NCBI GenBank assembly: GCA_021307315.1
Contig: JAJSPD010000077.1
Location: 144,179 to 208,178, forward strand
Origin: Bisporella sp. PMI_857
Lineage: Eukaryota > Ascomycota > Leotiomycetes > Helotiales > Helotiaceae
DNA: 64,000 bases
Reading direction: 5' to 3'
Part shown: piece after piece, positions 23,466 to 35,612 of the stretch
How the letters are laid out: each line of letters opens with the position of its first letter
Position numbering within the stretch: the first letter of the stretch is position 1
Made by a program: the position numbers and the translations under genes
Notes under the pieces: model-generated
Databases searched by the model: none
Seen by the model: only the letters and a program-made list of their open reading frames with translations
What the model was told of the DNA's origin: nothing

Positions 23466-25188
23466 CAACACAAAAAGTTAAATAACACAACAATTAAACA
23501 ATTAATTAATTATAGCTATTCAAATTCGAAATTTCCAAGTTTTATTCTAATATTTTGACACGTTCGTACGTTATAACTAAATTCTTTGTACGATTTACAA
23601 CGTTGTTGTTGTAGTGCGGAAACTTTCGTACGACTACTACTTTCGGCTAAATCAGTCTGTAATTGCGTATTAACGTCATTTTAAGCTTGAAAGTTTTATA
23701 TATCTCGTAAACTAAGTAATTCTTTTTTTTGAATTCGACGCTTTTTCGTATAACGACGCCGACTAAATTTATTATTTGCTTTACGCAATGTAGCGTTTTT
23801 TTCGCGTAACAAAACTAATTCGTAAATTGCACGCGTTGCACTTTTAGCAAACTAATTTACATTTAACAAAAGCGCAGTTTGCGAGCTATTTTGATATTGT
23901 ACAATTTTTTTTTTATATATTTAGTATATAATTGCGTTTCGATTACGTTGTGCAGCGTTTTTGGCTTTTAAGCTAAAAGCAAGCTAAACGAATTGTCGAA
24001 AAAGTTAAAGTAAAAAGTTTAATATCAAACTGTAAAATTATATAATTTAAATTGTACAGTACAAGCTTTGTTTCGCAAAACTTTTTTTGAATATTTGATT
24101 CTGTTATTGTTGTACGAAATGCACTGTAAAAAGCTGAAAAAAGGTTTTTTTTAGAAATGTGTGTTATATACGCACGCATTAATTTTTCAATTTCTGTACT
24201 GTATAAACGTTTCAACGCGCAAAAACACTTAATATTAAGTAGCTAAAACTTGTAAAATGAATATATAAACATATACAACGTTATAATATTGTGTTTTTTG
24301 CAATAAAGCTCAAATTCGGTCGAATAATAGTTTTCGTAACCGTCAAAAATAAAAGCCGATATTACTTTTTGTACAACGTTTTGTATATTAATTAAAGTGC
24401 TAAATCTAATTTAAACTGCGTTTATTTGTTGTTCAATTATTTGCTGTAACTGCAATTATTAATCGTCCGGCAATTAACTGTTTTGTACTATAACAATAAG
24501 TAAGTTTGCTTGTAATAATAATATAAGCAGTAGGTAAAGCCGTACAAACTAACACTTTGAATAATGTAATTTATTCGCGGTTTTTTTGTTGTACAGTTCG
24601 AAGTTTATTTTGCCGTTTAGCGTTGTTACAACTATTTCGGACGAAATTTACTTATTAAAAACCAGTTTCGTTAAAGTTGTATATATTTTTTCGTTAATTC
24701 GTATTTGTTAATTGTGTTTCGTACAGCCGAAACTACGCGTTATACACGTTCGGATTTTCGCATTTAGCTTTTTAATAATAATTTTCCGATTAAAACGCGT
24801 TCGAAGCTTTAGTTGTCGTTGTACGAAATTTAAGTTTAATTTTGCCGACGCGTTTCGCGTTTCGTTTCGCAAGCAATCGATTTGCTATATTTTAACATTG
24901 CTTATTCGAAAAAAAAACGATCGCGAATTAAGTCAAAATATGTGTACGATAGTTTCTTTTTTTAATTGACTTAATTTTCGATTTGCTGGTATAGTATTTT
25001 GCTTTGCGAGTGTTTTCGAACTCGACAGCGTAATAATGTATTAAGCACATTATATATTCGTGCAATTTTAGCAATATGTATTCGAGGTTATTTTGTACAG
25101 TTTGAACAGCTAAAAGCATGTCCGATTCTTTCCACGTACGAACTATTTGTAGTTGTTGTATAATTGTTGTGTAAAGTCAAAAGTTTAA

Positions 25189-25243
25189 TGCCAAGAAAAA
25201 TATGACCACTCGCTTGTGTTGACCACTCGCTTGTGGATTACGT
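25189..25243 (-). repeat. Right terminal inverted repeat of pogo/Fot element
   Basis: 55 bp, the perfect inverted partner of 23411..23465, followed by TA. Confidence 0.9.
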
Positions 25244-25333
25244 TACGCGATTTTTGGATTTTTTGTCCAAGCGGGCTTGCCAAGCCTCAGGGTTAGAGGT
25301 ATCCTGTGAGGGTAGCAAACGTTGCAATAGTTA

Positions 25334-26711
25334 CAGTACTAGTCATTAAGTTTCCGGCAAGGATCATATCACCCCGCACCCTACATAATCCTATAATTAT
25401 ATATAGTTGAATTACTATTAAATTTGTTTGTAGAATCATGTACAAATTGGGTTATATTAAAGCTTAAAGTCTTCTCTATTCAAATAACTAGTAAAAATCA
25501 AGATTGGATTTATTGTATCTCTAATATTTCGTATGCCACCTATCGGCCGCGATACAAGCCTCGATTCGACTCGGCATGCTTTGATACAATTTATCAAACA
25601 CTTCTTTATCTATTGTATCCTACGCAGCTTGCAAACAAAACTCTAAACGTTGGCGATTATTTTCCGACTTTTCTTTGCAAGTTGCGACTTTAGGAAACAT
25701 TTCTACAACACGTTTTTTCAACTTTCACCAAATATGCTCGATCGGGTTAAGGTCTGAAGAGTAAAGTGGCTATAGAGTAACTGTAACGTTGTTGTATATA
25801 AACCAATCTTTAACAGTATAAGCTGTATGTATCCGCGCGTTGTCCTGCATAAATATATACCCGGGATCGTTGTTTTGATAGTGTGGGAAGAATTCGTTGT
25901 TAAGCACTTCGAGGTAAGAATTCGTACTATACTCATGCTTCTTTGACTCAAAATCTCGATTTATTATATAAAGGTTCGAACGGCCAAGGTCCTAAAAGCA
26001 TCTCCAGACTATAACTCTCATTTTTTTGCTCGCAGTATATGTTTGAACTATTCGTTTTTCCCATTTTTGATCAGAAGTACGAAACACCCATTCGTTGGCC
26101 TTTCCGCGTCTTCGCTCTACAGAGCACTCGTCACTTCACATGAACATGCCCTATTCTTCCACGTTCCTATGTCTATTTTCTAAGCACCAAGCAAGTCGAC
26201 GAGCTGCGTGAGCTTCTGTAAGTTCCGGACGGCGTTTTGCTTTCCAATTGGTGATATAGTGCTTCTTTAAAATCTTTTTAATAGTAGACTTCTTGATTGT
26301 AAAGTTAAGCTCTTTGATGACCTCTGCGTATGTGTGTTTAGGGAAAAAGCGTACATGTCGTACAAGGGCTCGTTCATCGCGTTCGGTATACTCTTTCGGC
26401 CGGCCAGCTCGTACTTTAGTTTTTTCTTCGCAGCGTAAAGTGTCGGCTTGTATTGTACTGAACACGGTCCCGCGGGGCTGGTTTAGACCAATAGCAATTG
26501 CGGTAGGGCTAAAGCCCAAAATATGGCCCTTTATAATCTTTCCTCTTTCATAAGGACTCAATTCATAATTAGGAAGTCGATTCCCAGAAATAGCACCTAA
26601 AGGATGACGTTGAGGTGGCATGGTTGTATGGTTGTAAAGGAAGATAAAAAGCGTGTTCGCGTTCTCGCGTTTTAAAGTGGGGATTTGCCGGAAACTTATT
26701 GACCCTCACTG
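25334..26711 (-). mobile_element. Tc1-like transposon, RIP-damaged
   Basis: A 1,378-bp element starting CAGT and ending ACTG, flanked by TA (25332-25333 and 26712-26713). Imperfect terminal inverted repeats share TAAGTTTCCGGCAA and outer CAGT. It holds one transposase pseudogene on the minus strand, described separately. It lies about 90 bp from the pogo element. Confidence 0.85.
25521..26621 (-). pseudogene. Tc1-like transposase, inactivated at tryptophan codons
   Basis: From ATG 26621 the first 156 codons are open and contain paired helix-turn-helix regions and the GRPKEYTERDERAL linker. Beyond the first TAG the same frame continues with SDECSVERRRGKANEW, MQDNARIHTAY and SSDLNPIEHIW to a TAG at 25521. 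The acidic residues give a DD34E catalytic triad. Six internal stops (TAG/TGA) each sit where relatives have tryptophan: before GMF, before SDEC, after RCF, after VTL, after HIW and after QAA. That is TGG-to-TAG/TGA, a G-to-A change on this strand and a RIP signature. The frame is otherwise intact. Confidence 0.88.
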
Positions 26712-26713
26712 TA

Positions 26714-26879
26714 AGACTAACTAAACTCTACCATTTCTTTTCGGCCTAGAATCTTTGTAATAAAATTTATTCTACAAGCTGATTTGTCGTCAGATCTAGA
26801 TTTGTGACACACACTTAGTTATGTAGGGATAGCCGCAGTCATGATATCCCAATCCCATTTGGCAAGCTGGTGATGCTGC

Positions 26880-26921
<42 letters not shown>

Positions 26922-27485
26922 GCGGAGACGGACCGATGCCTGTATATCTCCCAAGCGGCAGTGGCTAAAAATGGGGATTGACCTCCTGTCCATTCTTCAC
27001 AACCGCGTCCCTCTCCGTCCAAGACCTGCAATGCTGCGGAATCGTAACTTTGTATCCATGTCCCCCGTAAAGACTCTAACGCCAACTTCAACACAATCTG
27101 GGGAGCAGCGCATTGCGGGGTAGAGGCGCGTTCCCTCTCCATTACCGAGGGGATGTGTCACTTCCCCGCGATAGCACAGTCCTCTGGAGCTTTCCTTCCA
27201 GCCTTTTAGAACTTGGAAAGCTCCCGCAGGCCAAGACGGGGCAAGGTCCCCGCAGCTGTCCGCTTGAGTCTCAAAAATCTCGCTCGTGGCGTAAAGCATA
27301 GAGCGGCAGCATTTGTATACTTTGCAGGCTTTCTCTTCCTTAGCCAGCCACGAGTATATATGTTCTATGTTTTCCTGGGTCCTTCGTTCCATTCTACTCA
27401 TAACCAGAACTATCTGCTTCGTCATTTGCGTTTCTACTATCCTACAATCCTATACACCAATCCCTACCCAAGAAATCTTTGCGCC
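26714..27485. other. Transporter upstream region with poly(A) tract
   Basis: Contains a 38-base A run (26881..26918) and no convincing gene. Longer frames here (26819..27425, minus; 27213 onward, plus) look spurious. The 3' part serves as promoter and 5' leader of the sugar transporter. The A run could be the tail of an old retroposed copy or simple slippage. Confidence 0.5.
26881..26918 (+). repeat. Poly(A) homopolymer, 38 bases
   Basis: An uninterrupted run of 38 A. No recognisable retroposed gene lies immediately 5' of it. Confidence 0.95.
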
Positions 27486-29095
27486 ATGTCCGAGGACAAA
27501 ACGGAGGCGCATCAGGGACCATCGGTCACGCAAGTTCTGTCGTCCGAGAAGTACAACAATTGGTCTTTCGATAACTCTGTTGTTCGATTATATTCCATTC
27601 TGGTGCCCGCATGTCTTGTGGTTTGCGCCACAAATGGCTTTGACAGCTCTTTGCTCAATGGTCTTCAGTCTGGTACGTGTGCATTTTGTGAAGATAACGT
27701 TCAGGTGCTAATACCTGCCAAGTCAATGCATGGAAAGAGACCTTCCATCATCCTAAAGGTGCAATCCTGGGGTTCATGACAGCCTCATATCCCCTTGGCG
27801 CCGTGCTCTCCACGCCGTTCTCTGCTCCTATATCCGATAGATTTGGTCGCAGGTGGACAATCCTCTTCGGAAGCATCATCATGGTCGCTGGCACCATCAT
27901 GCAAGCCGCCTCAAACACAATCGGTGTGTTCATAGGCGCCCGTATCATTGTTGGCTTCGGAATCACTCTTGCACTTGCGACTGGCCCCATTCTCATCTCC
28001 GAGCTTGCTCATCCACGCCACCGCGTTGTCTTTACAGCTCTCTACAATACGAGTTGGTACCTAGGAGCACTTTGCGTAGCGTGGATTACATACGCCTCTG
28101 TAAATATCAACAATTCCTGGTCCTGGCGTCTCCCAACCTCCATACAAGCCCTTCCCGCAGTTCTGCAAATCATATTCATCTTCTTCCTCCCCGAATCACC
28201 TCGCTGGCTCATCTACAAAGATCGCTGTGAGGAGGCCCTCCAGATCTTGATCAAATATCACGGCGATGGCGATGCACAAGATGAGCTCGTTCATGCTGAG
28301 TACCGCGAGATCACCGAGACATTGCGGGCAGAGAAGGAAATCAAATCCGCGGGCTTAAAGCTATTTATTTCATCACCTTCAAACCGCAGAAGGATTCTTA
28401 TTCTAGTTTCGCTCGCAGTCGCAGGACAGTGGTCTGGAAACGGCCTGGTCTCATACTACCTCTCGAAAATCCTGGCCACCATTGGCATCAAGAACCAGCG
28501 CAAACAAACCTTCATCAACGGCCTTCTAACAACGACCAACTGGTGCACAGCCGTCTTTGCCGCGTTCATGACGGGCAAGGTCCAGAGGAGAAAGATGTTC
28601 GTGCTAGGCGGTATCGGAATGTTTCTCACCTTTTCCGCCTTGACCATCAGTGTCGGCCTCTACAATGAGCGAAACTCTTCCGCTGCAGGTAGAGCGGCTT
28701 TGGGATTTGTCTTCATCTACTACACCACATACAACATCTGTCTCAATCCGCTCTTCTACTTATACCCGGCTGAGATCCTTCCATACAGGATGCGCGCCAT
28801 GGGCATGAGCATTCTAGTCTTCTCAAATAAACTAGCGCTGTTCTTTAACCAGCTAGTGAACCCTGTTGGACTCGATAGCATTGGCTGGAAATACTACTTT
28901 GTGTTTGTAGGGTGGATTGCGGTCGAGACGTCCATCTTTTATTTCGCTTATCCGGAGACTTTGGGGCATAGTTTGGAAGGTATTGGTCAAATCTTTGATA
29001 GGATCGATGAAAAGGCGGCAAAGAAAGCGGAAAAGGGCTTCACGGACGTGGAGCATGTTTCTAATGTAGCTATTTCGTTGCCGGAGAAGCAGTAA
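27486..29095 (+). CDS. MFS sugar transporter (sugar porter family)
   Basis: Two exons (27486..27672 and 27723..29095) give 519 residues. The intron restores NGLQS-VNAWKETFHHPKGAILG, a join typical of fungal sugar porters. Family marks: SDRFGRRW between TM2 and TM3, PESPRWLIYKDR after TM6, a second-half VQRRKMF loop, and hydrophobic segments consistent with 12 TMs. Length is normal. It resembles the lactose/cellodextrin permease branch of plasma-membrane sugar/H+ symporters, but the substrate cannot be set from sequence. It converges with a GH3 glucosidase lacking a signal peptide, and a Zn2Cys6 regulator lies beyond that. This suggests import of a disaccharide or oligosaccharide followed by intracellular hydrolysis. 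Confidence 0.92.
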
Positions 29096-29727
29096 CGTGG
29101 GTTGGGCTGCAGGTGGCTCCCTCTTTACATGTGATGATCAGACCATATGACATAGCTTGCTTAGTTCTGAGTAAGAGATTTCAGAAGTTTGGTGCACCAA
29201 GGTTTAATTCTTGTAACCAGCTATTGGTAGAATGGAAAGAATTAGTATTGAAAGGATATTGGACCATTGTTCTTAACTATGTGCTTTTTAACCAGCAGAC
29301 TATTGGATAATTCAATATGCCATTCATCATATCATGCCATCAATCCCCTATCCACCATCGCTAGCATAGTATACTCTCGCGCGCCGACTCTTGGATTCTA
29401 CGCTTAGGTAGTGGTTTGCTTTGGAGATCTTTATTTTTACTCAGGTATTTCGGAATGTTTCAGGCGTAAAACCTTCAAAGAACTGATTGATACTTCTAAC
29501 TACTAATTGCACTTCTATAACCTCACAAGATCTACACTATTCACACCGAGAGCCACAACTACATCATAGTACTCGAAGATCTCCGATGTTGAGTCTGGTA
29601 AGTATCTTCCCAAAACGGCTCTCCTTCCGTTAGATGTAAACATCCGCCTAGCAAAATGAAGTTGGGTTTGATAAGCCCCAGACTAGGAAAAGTATGTATA
29701 ACTCCCATGTGCAACAAAAGCAACAAT
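29096..29727. other. Convergent 3' intergenic region
   Basis: About 630 bp between the stop codons of the transporter and the GH3 gene, which point at each other. It should hold both 3' UTRs. No further gene is seen. Confidence 0.6.
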
Positions 29728-32676
29728 CTAACCCCTTACATATCTCTCAGCGGTACAGAACTCAGCAACAACCCCCATATCTCTGCTATGCCGCGCAGCT
29801 AAGACTTCAAACGCTGCATTCCCATCCACAACCCACTTATGCGGCTTATCATCCCAATACGCGACACTGACCCAGTCCAACGTAGTCCTAGCCGTGACCC
29901 TCTGTCCCGGCTCAACAAACACCTTTTCCCAACCCTTCAACTCCCTTACAGGCCTGACCAGCCCCTGGGTAGATATTTGCGTAACATAGAACTGCACAAC
30001 CTCCTTCCCAGCCACATGCCCGACATTCACAACATCGACTTCTATCTCGATCGAAGCGGAAGGATCCCGAGCTAGATCCAGTTTTGTGGTGCTGAGACGA
30101 ATATTTGAGAATTCGAAGGAGGTGTATGATAAGCCGAAGCCGAAGGGAAATTGAGGTTCTATTTTGAGCCAGTCGTAATATCTGTACCCAGCGAAGATGC
30201 CCTCGCCGTAAACAACAGTGTCATTTCCGCCTGGGTAGTTGAGGTATGATGGGTTGTCTTCGTAGCGGCGGGGAAAAGTAATGGGGAGCTTGCCGCATGG
30301 ATTGACAGTGCCCAGGAGGACGTCAGCCAATGCATTTGCATGCTCTTGTCCTTGGTACCATGCCTGTTTCGCTTAGTTAGCAATTTATTCCAGGTTTTGT
30401 TATGTGAGGACCATGGAGTTAACTCACCTGTACAAATGTTGAAAGGCGGTCTATCCAAGGCATGGCGATTGGGGACCCCGTTTGATTCACCAATATACTA
30501 TCGGGCTTGACGTCAAGGATTGCTGAGATCAATTCATTTGACACTCCTGGAAGTGCGTAACTCGGCTGGTCGCTCGTCTCAGACTCCCATTCTGCGTCCT
30601 TACCAAAGACCATGATGACGACATCACTGTTACGAGCCAGATCAACGGCAGCACCGAAAAGGTCCTCTTTAACCTCCTCGATGAATCCGATCCGTCCGCC
30701 GTCTTTGACTTCCTCTCGAGGCAAGTCTCCATTTGGTGTGATGTCGTATGGTTGAGACTCTCGGCTGATTGACTCTAGTTGTAGCTCGTAAGATCGACCT
30801 GCTTCCATTGGGATGTCGATGCGTTCTTCAGGTGATCCGTAACTCATGAAGAGTGCGGACTTGGGAGAGTCCCAATGGCGGTCGATATCGAGGAGTATTT
30901 TACCGTCAAGCATTAGCTTTGCTGGGCCGCAAGTGGAGAGTGAAAGCGTGTGCATCCCAGTGGTTTTTGGGGTTAGGGTCGTTCGAGCACGATATGAATA
31001 CCGTTTTCCATTCATCAACTCCGCAGGGAGAGCATCATAACAGACCAGGAAGGAGCTACGGCGATTTTCTATGTACAGGGGAGTACCAGAGTGCTGCATG
31101 TTCGTCCAGTATGACATTGTAAAACCCGACTCACCTGTAACTGGATCCCTCATAATTGTAGGGTCGATGAGTGGAATGTATCGATGCATCCGCATGCCTG
31201 CCGCGTGCTGAACGTCGATTTTCAAGCCATAGCTGTCGAGTGCCATCTTGATGGAATCGAACGGCGTGGTACGGTAGTGGGGAACCAAATTTGAACTCCC
31301 GCCACCGGACTGAATCGCCCTTCCTGCATTTGGGCCAATAATAGCGACACGCATATTCTCCCTTAACTTCAATGGAAGTGAAGTCGTCTCATTTTTCAGC
31401 AAAACAATGCCTAAAAATGTTAGTCATCTTTGAGAGTTTTAATGCCTATTCGGAAAATCTACCCTCAGCTGCACTTCGACGAAGAATAGTCCTATGTTCA
31501 GGCAAGTCAATTGCTTGCTCCTTTGGCTCCTTCCAATCTGGCTCTACACTCTTCCCTGTCTTATGTAAAAGCTCGAGAACTCTGATGGCGCATCTCTCAA
31601 TGTCTGATTCATCGACGAATCCATTTCGGTACGCCTCAATTAGGTACTTGCCCCTCCGCCGAACAGGACCTGGCATTTCAAGATCCATTCTGCCTAGATA
31701 TCAACTGAATGCTTTTTCTTATATTCAGGTGATTGCTTACCCTGCCTTAATGCTAGGAACAATCGTATTAGTACCAAACCAGTCACTCATTACAAGGCCA
31801 TCCCAGCCCCATTCCTCTCTAAGGATATCCTTCAATAGAATTGCATTTGCTGAACTAAAAGTTCCATTCACCTTGTTGTATGCTGTCATGAGGGTCCACG
31901 GATTGCTTTCCCTGATAGCAATTTCAAATGGCTGTAGGTGAATCTCGCGCAACGCTCTTTCCGGGATGATAGCGTCGACAAAAAATCTGCGTGTTTCTTG
32001 ATCGTTAGCAGCGAAGTGCTTGATGCAAGCACCAATGCCAGCAGATTGGATCGTATTGATGTATGTAGCAGCAAGTTTGCCACTCAGAAAGGGGTCCTCG
32101 CTATACGCTTCGAAATTTCGCCCACCCAGTGGCGTTCTCGGAATACACACTGCACCGAACATCTTAGTATAAGACACAAGCGGGAGCGGAGGGCTAAAAC
32201 TGGGAGTGACATTACCTGTTGGCCCGAGCAAGACATCTACGCCCTTACTCCTGCATTCTGCAATCAGAATCTCGCTCACGGCTTTGATTAAATCCAAATC
32301 CCAAGTCGCTGCCAGCGAAACTCTACTCAAGTTAGCATTCACTAGCCAGAGCGCGTCGTTTCGGAATCACCTGCCCAGTAGGCAACGATGCAGCGCTGAC
32401 ACCGTCAGCAAATAAGCCTCCCCGAACGCCAACTGGACCATCCGAAAATTTCATCTTGGAAACTCCAACTCGAGGGATTGCTTCGGTACGCCACAAGTCA
32501 CTGCCCGCGAGGAGCTGTACTTTCTCCTCCAAGGTTAATTGGGCCAAGATCCTTGCCGCGAAGGTCTTCGCTCCGTCATTCTGAGTCCTTGACGGACCCA
32601 AATTCGACTTTACGCCATTATCGACACTTTTTATGTGGCGGTAGTCTTGCGCGTTTGAGTCTGTGTTGAAAACCAT
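29728..32676 (-). CDS. GH3 beta-glucosidase with PA14 insert, intracellular type
   Basis: Five exons (32676..32375, 32322..31741, 31689..31463, 31410..30428, 30363..29728) give 909 residues. GH3 features: KMKFSDGPVGVRG near the N-terminus, KHFAANDQETRR, nucleophile Asp (about residue 280) in GLVMSDWFG, and DLEMPGPVRRRG. The C-terminal domain has VAIIGPNAG, a PA14 segment (about 460-600, TMSYWTNMQHSGTPLY onward), likely acid/base Glu in EWESETSDQ, AWYQGQEHANALADVL, FPFGFGLSYTSFEF and a fibronectin III-like end. No signal peptide is present. It hydrolyses beta-linked gluco-oligosaccharides or glucosides. The first intron needs a GC-AG splice (32374..32323) to keep frame; the nearby GT donor breaks it. 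The other introns are canonical. The acid/base neighbourhood (TSDQ instead of the common GxDR) is slightly unusual and may alter specificity. Confidence 0.9.
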
Positions 32677-33132
32677 GGTGAAGTGTGGTGAGAATCATGT
32701 TCATGTGGGCATATCCCAACCTGATGCAAGCAGCAGCATATATGTGACGGATGGCCGTTTCAGGTACATTGGAAGTTTACAAAGTCTAATCATCTTAGGG
32801 TTAGAGGATGAAGCCCGCTGCTCCCCGGTGCGCTCCTCCAATGACTCTTTGGAAGTATAGACATGGAAATGCCCAGGGGCGGAGAGATAGTCCGATCCCT
32901 GCAGGCGGGGGAAGTGGGCCCACATGCATAGCCTTCAATTCCTTTCCCCTCCTCTCTTCCCCGGCATTGTAAAAACAATACTACGGATGGAAGAGTTAAG
33001 ACCACTGGGCTGTTGTGTAATAGCGATACTACCTATTATGATCTAATAGGAGCACATTCCCCTGCACGGAGTCATCCTATTATGCCACAACTTGAAGGAT
33101 ACGAACACTGATGGGGAAAATTCTGCTGAATT
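32677..33132. promoter_or_regulatory. GH3 promoter region
   Basis: 456 bp between the 3' end of the regulator gene and the GH3 start, same strand. It must hold the GH3 promoter. No clear CGG-N-CCG operator was identified by eye. Confidence 0.4.
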
Positions 33133-35612
33133 TTAAGAGGACTGAACATGATCTAAATGACGCAGAATCTCCATATCCTTTGCAACAATTGGCGACAACG
33201 GCGCAACCTCAGCCTCCATCCGACGTTGCACATAAGTAATGATGTGAACCTCTTTCGGAAGGATCAAGGCTATATCTTCATACTCGTGCATTGCCATAAG
33301 CTTAATTAGAATCGCGGCGGCGAAGAAACTGGATAGGTATCACAGTGTGAGTCTACTAATTTTGGAGTGAAAGTCTAGGCAATGCCCAGGTAAGACAGGA
33401 CATGGATGGCAGCGTACCTTCTACATGGGTTGATAGGAACCTGAGTAGTAGCAAAACTATCCCAAAGAACCCCTGCATGCAACGGTCCTTGGATTGCCGC
33501 CCTGAGCGAGATCTCTGCGCCTCGTTTATCTTCCTCTGTGATACTATTCGCATCATCTACATGCAGAATTTTGTAAACAAACGCTCTGAATATGATCGCC
33601 TTAGCTGCGCAATACCGTGCCTTCAGGAACCCGAGAAGCTTTTCACGAACCGAGCGCTTAAATGGTGTCAGCATGTGTTCATATTCCAACGGCAATTCGT
33701 CTATGTTTGGGAAGAGCAGGGATGGAGGGAGATGCGTTCTCCAGCTCTCTAGTTGGTGATCAAGCTCTTGAATTATACTCGCTATAGGAGCTGCCATTGA
33801 GCCGGGTGAGGATTTATCGAGTAGATCGGAAGTGTTAGGGGCGTCGGCATCATCCTCTACTCTTAGTTAGCCATGAATGAAACAAACTGTTAATGGAGAG
33901 ACTAAAGCTCAGAAGTCACATACTACTGTTGTATATGTAGGAATGAATTCGGTTCAAGAGCCTCCTCAAGGCAATCTGAGCAAGCAGGACAAAGTTGTAA
34001 TCGTCCACCGAATCGATAATTTCAGTTCCATCTTGAAATGGGAGAGGGATGAGATTTTCGAAACGGCTGATACCAGTTGGGGGGAATTCCAGTTCAGCAA
34101 GAATCTGGCTACGATGATGTTATTTCTTGGTAGTTTTTGTGGATATACAAAAATTCACCTTTCTTGGAGATACGCAACCCAATAAATTTGCGACTGTAAT
34201 GGACTTACTCGCGGCTCACTAATGCCTGTAATAAGTAAAGGGTCACTATTTGGAAAAGAGCCGTCATAGAACATACACTTGAAGCAAGATCATGATTGTC
34301 ATGCAAGCTTGATGCACAGCATTCCAGTGCTCATAGATCCGCATTTTATGTGACCAAAAAACTCTTTTGGCATATTTTAGTATTCGTACGCAGTTGCCGA
34401 AAAATTAAGATAAAAAAAATCTTAACACGAAAGGAATCGAGAATATCTCGATGCAAATTGAGAGAATACTATACATACCCCACCAGTAAGAAAGCCTGAC
34501 ACGATTTCCAAGTTATGCTAGCTTCGGCTTGCAATATTGCGTTTCCAAGGATGAAAAATTCCTGAGCAATGTCGAAAGTCTCTCCAGGATCATCACCATC
34601 TCCATCCATTCGATGTTGCCATATTCTATCTCCAATATCAATGGCAGACAGAGCTCCCAAGGCAAAGACAAGGAGAACAATGCTCGTGTTCACATTCAAC
34701 CCAAAGCCATCGCTGAGAACAACATTCAGAATATGTTCTTGAAAATTGGCTTTGGTTAATACCGGAGTATGAGGATGCGAATTTTCAAAGTAGTAACGAG
34801 TGAGTAACCTTATCTCGTGCAATGTAAGTCTGTCTAACCACCCAGCCTCTCCTGGTGCTGTGAAGATGTTTTGGAGTGAGATTGCAGCGGTCAGTTGCTT
34901 GGGTCGCGCCAGCTCAACCTTCAGAGGATATCCGACGTCTTGATGCAGGGATATATTCTTAAAGTACGGCCACGATAAGATGTTTTGCGGTGGCGTGGAG
35001 TGCCGGAAGGGAATGGCGAGTCCAAGCTCCTGGATTTCGATAGATGAACATGTTTGGGCGTGCTCCGGATATAATCCATCGGCTCTGTGACTGGGTAAAG
35101 ATGGCGAAGTCGAAACCTCTCCGAACTGCGACGTGGAGTTGCCAAAGTGAGCCGCTGGCAGAGCAGATGGAGACCGACCATCATTTGGAAAAGTTGTTGA
35201 TGTCGTATGAACCACGTCATCTAGGAGACGATTGTCTAGCATGCCCTTTTTATACAGACCATCTATCTTAGCTTCTATTCGCGTCAGAGTAGTCTGGATA
35301 GCTGGAAGCGCAGTATATTTCCTAAAAGGCACGCGGCCATAGAGTTTAATTAATTTGAAAATAAGTAACTATCTATAGTATAATGGTCTTACCTAGCATT
35401 GTTTTCTGTATAGACACAAGGAAGCTTCAATCTCTCACAACGGCCGCAACTGGGCCGGCCCTCATCGCACTTGGACTTTCTCTGCCGACAACATTCGCAG
35501 GCCTCCAAGGATTAGTTAGCAACCGCAGCTTTCCCCTGAGGTCGAGGACGGATACATTTGCCGCCATCCTTCTTCCACTTGTCTGGGACTCTGATACAAG
35601 TGCATCAGACAT
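33133..35612 (-). CDS. Zn2Cys6 transcription factor with fungal TF domain
   Basis: Starts MSDALVSES at ATG 35612. Removing a short intron (GTATCC...GCTAAC...GAG) yields the zinc cluster ACECCRQRKSKCDEGRP / SCGRCERLKLPCVY with six spaced cysteines. Exon 3 (about 35310 down) begins KYTALPAIQ and contains the linker and the start of the fungal-specific TF domain (LTRYYFENSHPHTPVL). Later exons give WNAVHQACMTIMILLQ, IYWVAYLQES/QILAELEFPPTG (joined across an intron), NPCRR/SFFAAAILIKLMAMHEY, and a stop at 33133. Junctions between about 34500 and 34170 are tentative. Nuclear DNA-binding regulator; its place upstream of the GH3 gene and near the sugar transporter suggests it controls them. Confidence 0.82.

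Larger units (their letters stand above)
23411..25243 (-). mobile_element. RIP-degraded pogo/Fot-type DNA transposon
   Basis: A 1,833-bp element bounded by TA at both sides (23409-23410 and 25244-25245). The terminal inverted repeats, 23411..23465 and 25189..25243, are identical over 55 bp and each contains two copies of CACAAGCGAGTGGTCA. The interior is extremely AT-rich. On the minus strand, 24215..23973 still reads like the C-terminus of a Fot1/pogo transposase (TITESNIQKKFCETKLVLYN, then FDIKL), with the expected Pro-Phe-Asp-Pro block altered as C-to-T decay predicts. No intact transposase remains. Class II, Tc1-mariner superfamily, pogo clade is inferred from the TA duplication plus this relic. 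Confidence 0.8.

Noticed and set aside
23973..25119. Frames of 63-85 codons inside the AT-rich element as genes
   Set aside because: They are fragments of a RIP-mutated transposase or its antisense, not independent genes.
26819..27425. Minus-strand frames of 107-142 codons near the poly(A) run
   Set aside because: They include the homopolymer or low-complexity translation and lack domains or splice support.
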